DNA of 64,000 nt, taken from positions 1 through 64,000 of the forward strand of contig NZ_FOSH01000001.1 of NCBI RefSeq assembly GCF_900114205.1, given 5' to 3'. The notes below the pieces were generated by a model. The model worked only from the letters and a program-made list of their open reading frames with translations, ran no database searches and was not told the origin of the DNA. The position numbers and the translations under genes were made by a program. Below are positions 61,388-64,000 of the stretch, in pieces. Numbering within the stretch: the first letter of the stretch is position 1; the number at the start of each line of letters is the position of its first letter. This DNA comes from Methylophaga sulfidovorans. GTDB lineage: Bacteria; Pseudomonadota; Gammaproteobacteria; Nitrosococcales; Methylophagaceae.

Positions 61388-62609
61388 TCATGTTTCTACG
61401 CTCAACGTGTTGCTCTATGGCGAGCCCATCGCAACGATCACTAACGTGGGCAATGACAGAACGCTTTTTGCTTTTATGGATTCGTACATTAATGACGAAT
61501 CACGGCCTGTGTTAGGGCTGGGTTTTAAAGATGCACTGGGTGGCTTGTTGACTAACTTTAAACCGACCCAAACCAAGTTAACTCCGTTTTTCTCCAATCT
61601 TTTGCCAGAAGAAACCATGCGAAATTACCTGGCAGAGCGTGCCGGAGTAAACCCAGCGCGGGAATTTTTTCTATTGTGGGTATTAGGGCAGGATTTAGCA
61701 GGTGCGATCACGGTTGAGCCGGCTGATGGTGAAGCGCTACCACCTAATGTGCTTCAAGACATAGAAGATGAAACGAAAATTGAATTGCCAATGCGTTTTT
61801 CATTGGCGGGTGTGCAGTTGAAGTTTTCAGCCGTACAACAGGCAAACGGTGGGTTGACTATTCCAGCAACCGGTAAGGGTGGCTCTTGGATTGTGAAATT
61901 GCCATCGTCTCGATTTGACGCTGTGCCAGAAAATGAATATTCGATGATGGAGCTGGCGCGCAAGTTAGGTATGGATGTGCCAGAGACCCAGCTGCTCCCG
62001 ATTAACCAGATAGCTAATATCCCAGATGGAATTGGTAAATTTGGCCGCTCTTTTAAAAACGCTCAGGCGTTTGTGATTAAGCGCTTTGACCGTGCAGATA
62101 ATCAAACCGTACACATTGAAGATTTTGCGCAAGTGTTTGGCGTCTATCCTCAAGATAAGTACAAGAAAGCCAGTATGCGCAATATTGCTCAGGTTATCGG
62201 CATCGAAGGTCAAGACGAGGACATCGCAGAATTTACGCGCAGGTTGGTGTTCAATACCCTAATTGGCAATGCCGATATGCATTTGAAGAATTGGTCTGTG
62301 ATTTACAAAGACAAGCGCACGGCATCCATTGCGCCCGCTTATGACTTTGTTTCGACCATTCCTTATATCCCCGATGATAGTGCGTCGCTGAAGGTGAGTC
62401 GTAGCAAGAAATTCAGTGATTTCACGCTGGATGAGTTATCACACTTAGCCGCTAAAGCCATGCTGCCAGAAAAGTTGGTGTTAGATACTGCCAAGCAAAC
62501 CGTGGCCGGCTTTCATGAGCTATGGCAGAAAGAAAAAGCGCATTTACCGCTTACCAAGTCGATGATTGAAGCAATTGAAAAACATTTGCGAAGCATACCG
62601 CTACGCTAA
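61380..62609 (+). CDS. hipA: HipA-like kinase (pair 3)
   Basis: 409 aa. TPFFSNLLPEETMRNYLAERAGV (N-terminal signature), RFSLAGVQLKFSAV (phosphate loop), KRFDRADNQTVHIEDFAQ, LIGNADMHLKNWSVIY (catalytic Asp), and APAYDFVSTIPYIPDD. This is the classical HipA layout, unlike pairs 1 and 2. A 7-bp hairpin (CCGACGC/GCGTCGG, 62618-62647) follows. Confidence 0.92.
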   Translation: MTNHVSTLNVLLYGEPIATITNVGNDRTLFAFMDSYINDESRPVLGLGFKDALGGLLTNFKPTQTKLTPFFSNLLPEETMRNYLAERAGVNPAREFFLLWVLGQDLAGAITVEPADGEALPPNVLQDIEDETKIELPMRFSLAGVQLKFSAVQQANGGLTIPATGKGGSWIVKLPSSRFDAVPENEYSMMELARKLGMDVPETQLLPINQIANIPDGIGKFGRSFKNAQAFVIKRFDRADNQTVHIEDFAQVFGVYPQDKYKKASMRNIAQVIGIEGQDEDIAEFTRRLVFNTLIGNADMHLKNWSVIYKDKRTASIAPAYDFVSTIPYIPDDSASLKVSRSKKFSDFTLDELSHLAAKAMLPEKLVLDTAKQTVAGFHELWQKEKAHLPLTKSMIEAIEKHLRSIPLR

Positions 62610-62831
62610 AATGAGAACCGACGCGTACAAAAATGCAGAGGCGTCGGCTATAGTGGCTTGAAAGCTGTGTTTGAAAGGTATGTTTGGTGACTTGTGTTGT
62701 TAATCCAAGCCCCAATTGCCCCATTCCTTGGGGCGGTTCAAATCCCTCTTATACATCTTCTAAAGCTTGCGGTATCAAGTGTTGCCCCATTGTCCCAACT
62801 GCCCACAGTAAGTGAGCAAATGGGTGGTTTG

Positions 62832-63170
62832 CTAATTTCGCCTGATTGGCTTTTTTGGCATACGGCTGCGTTTGCCATCGAAGAACGCCAATACACCGAA
62901 CCAATAGAGTGATTCTTCATAACCTAGACTGTACGTTGGTTGTGCAGGCGGGATGAGTCCCAGTTTACGACCTAGGCGGACAATCACGTAGAACATTAGC
63001 TTTAGCGTCAGCCAAGGTGCGAGTACCACGAATGTCGTCAGACAATACCGGGTAAGCGCGTAGGCTACGCCATGAGGTTGTTCGAGTAAGGCAATACCAA
63101 TACACCAACCAAGGCCTGCCAACATGCCTATTGGAAAGGTAATGGGGGCGAGTCGCATCATAAGTTGCAT
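62832..63170 (-). CDS. small membrane protein next to the integrase
   Basis: 112 aa from the ATG at 63170, with AGGAGGGCG upstream; the frame from 63218 would lie inside the integrase. Two hydrophobic segments (IGMLAGLGWCIGIALL; FVVLAPWLTLKLMFYVIV). The start is 1 bp after the integrase stop. Unknown function; similar small ORFs accompany P4-type integrases. Confidence 0.6.
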   Translation of the reverse strand: MQLMMRLAPITFPIGMLAGLGWCIGIALLEQPHGVAYALTRYCLTTFVVLAPWLTLKLMFYVIVRLGRKLGLIPPAQPTYSLGYEESLYWFGVLAFFDGKRSRMPKKPIRRN

Positions 63171-63171
63171 G

Positions 63172-64000
63172 TTAACGCCCTCCTGTGCTGTGTTGTTGGT
63201 GTTGTGAAGAGGGCTCAAAGTTCACCAGTGGTTCAACCACATCAGCCACAGTTTGATGGGCAATACGGCGCTCTTCAAAGTAATCGTGGCGGTCATAGAT
63301 GCCCTCAACGCCTTTTAGCTTATGGTTAAGGCAGCGTTCGGCCACGTTGCCTGCGATACCTAAAGAGGCAGCAAGACTGCGAAAGGTGCGGCGTAAATCG
63401 TGTATGGTGAAGTGTTCAAGCTTGCCCATTTTATTGGGAGGCTGTTTTTTACGCCCAGGCTCGCGACCAAATAGTTTAGAAATGGCGCGGTTCAGTGTAT
63501 CTGGCCCCATATGTGGACGATGACTTGCTCGTCTGGCTGGGAAAACATAAGGCGAGCCACAGGCGCGGATTTGCAGCTCCTTAAACCAAGCAATAGCTTG
63601 GCGGGGTAAGGGAATGCTGATTGGCACGCCCGTTTTACTGCGTTCTTTGGGCAGGTCCCATACGCCCGTGGTTAAATCCATTTCACGCCACATGGCTTCA
63701 CATAGTTCGCTTTTGCGCACGCCCAATACTAGAAACAGGCAGCAAGCGAGGTAGTTATCGCGGCCAAAGCTGTTGATATGGGTATGAAACACACTGAAGG
63801 CGTAGTGAATTTCCTCTTTGCTGAGCATCCTGTCTTTACTGGTCTCCACACCACCGGCATCGTCCACGGTAAATGCTGCGGCTGGGTTGTTCAGGGTTAA
63901 GTCGAGCTTTATCGCATGTCGAAATAGCTGCTTCATGTACATCAAGGTGTCGTTGGCAATGGTAGGGCGGTTACTTTCTCGAATGCGCTCTAATACTTCG
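63172..64000 (-). mobile_element. int: P4-type tyrosine integrase, C-terminal part, runs past the right edge
   Basis: 276 codons visible; the frame is open upstream of 63945 through position 64000 (EVLERIRESNRPTIANDTL...), so the N-terminus lies outside. Catalytic residues: Arg in LGVRKSELCEAM, HxxR in HDLRRTFRS, His in CLNHKLKG and Tyr in IYDRHDYFEERR. Such integrases insert islands at tRNA 3' ends. The attachment site is not visible here. Confidence 0.94.

Noticed and set aside
62735-62746. GGTTCAAATCCC, like a tRNA T-loop
   Set aside because: The flanking bases do not pair into a T stem and no acceptor or anticodon arm is visible on either side.

Overview
The window reads as chromosomal DNA of a methylotrophic gammaproteobacterium, most likely Methylophaga or a close relative. 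This is inferred from a complete N-methylglutamate (NMG) pathway for methylamine use (mgsABC, gmaS, mgdABCD), from the gammaproteobacterial order spoT-rpoZ-gmk, from the bioBFHCD and ubiCA genes, and from moderate GC. No rRNA or tRNA gene or CRISPR array was seen.

Layout. 1-208: start of an IS10-like (IS4 family) transposase cut by the window edge. 0.4-2.9 kb: four unrelated small genes (HEPN-like/DUF4145-like, NYN-LOTUS, lipoprotein, membrane protein), each followed 20-40 bp after its stop by the same ~25-bp hairpin repeat; csaA follows. 3.2-7.4 kb (minus): APC permease, SugE/Gdx exporter, ribBX, folE2. 7.6-11.4 kb (minus): a transporter-like cluster built around an APC permease, with three small membrane proteins joined to it by start/stop overlaps (one a 59-aa gene), a universal stress protein and two further genes. 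11.5-21.1 kb (minus): one long mgdABCD-gmaS-mgsABC operon, opposite a cupin-type XRE regulator with palindromes between them. 22-25.5 kb: an accessory patch with an integron-like attC site, a RAYT (REP-associated tyrosine transposase) between perfect 25-bp inverted REPs, a DUF3800 gene with a broken half-attC, and a secreted protein of unknown function. 25.8-41 kb: housekeeping genes (bioDCHFB, comF, a diguanylate cyclase, a K+ channel, a nuclease, ubiAC, recG, ridA, spoT, rpoZ, gmk). 41.3 kb: a PEP-CTERM-type exported protein.

From about 42 kb to the right edge lies a defence and mobility island. It holds three different HipB/HipA pairs, a Fic protein opposite a seven-copy TGTCGA operator cluster, a P4-like AlpA + DUF927 pair, a tightly packed operon (HTH - SNF2 helicase - small membrane protein - Abi_2 HEPN protein - type III Mod - type III Res), a decayed TOTE conflict-system fragment beside HigBA, and a P4-type tyrosine integrase running off the right edge.

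In the NMG pathway, gmaS joins methylamine to glutamate, mgsABC moves the methylamine onto glutamate to give N-methylglutamate, and mgdABCD oxidises this to glutamate plus formaldehyde/methylene-H4F. The permease cluster directly downstream may supply or export substrates, but that is inferred from position only. The strongest candidates for something new are the SNF2/TM/Abi_2/Mod/Res operon, the gene-repeat array at 0.4-2.9 kb sharing its 25-nt design with the RAYT REPs, and the coupled small-membrane-protein + permease cluster.
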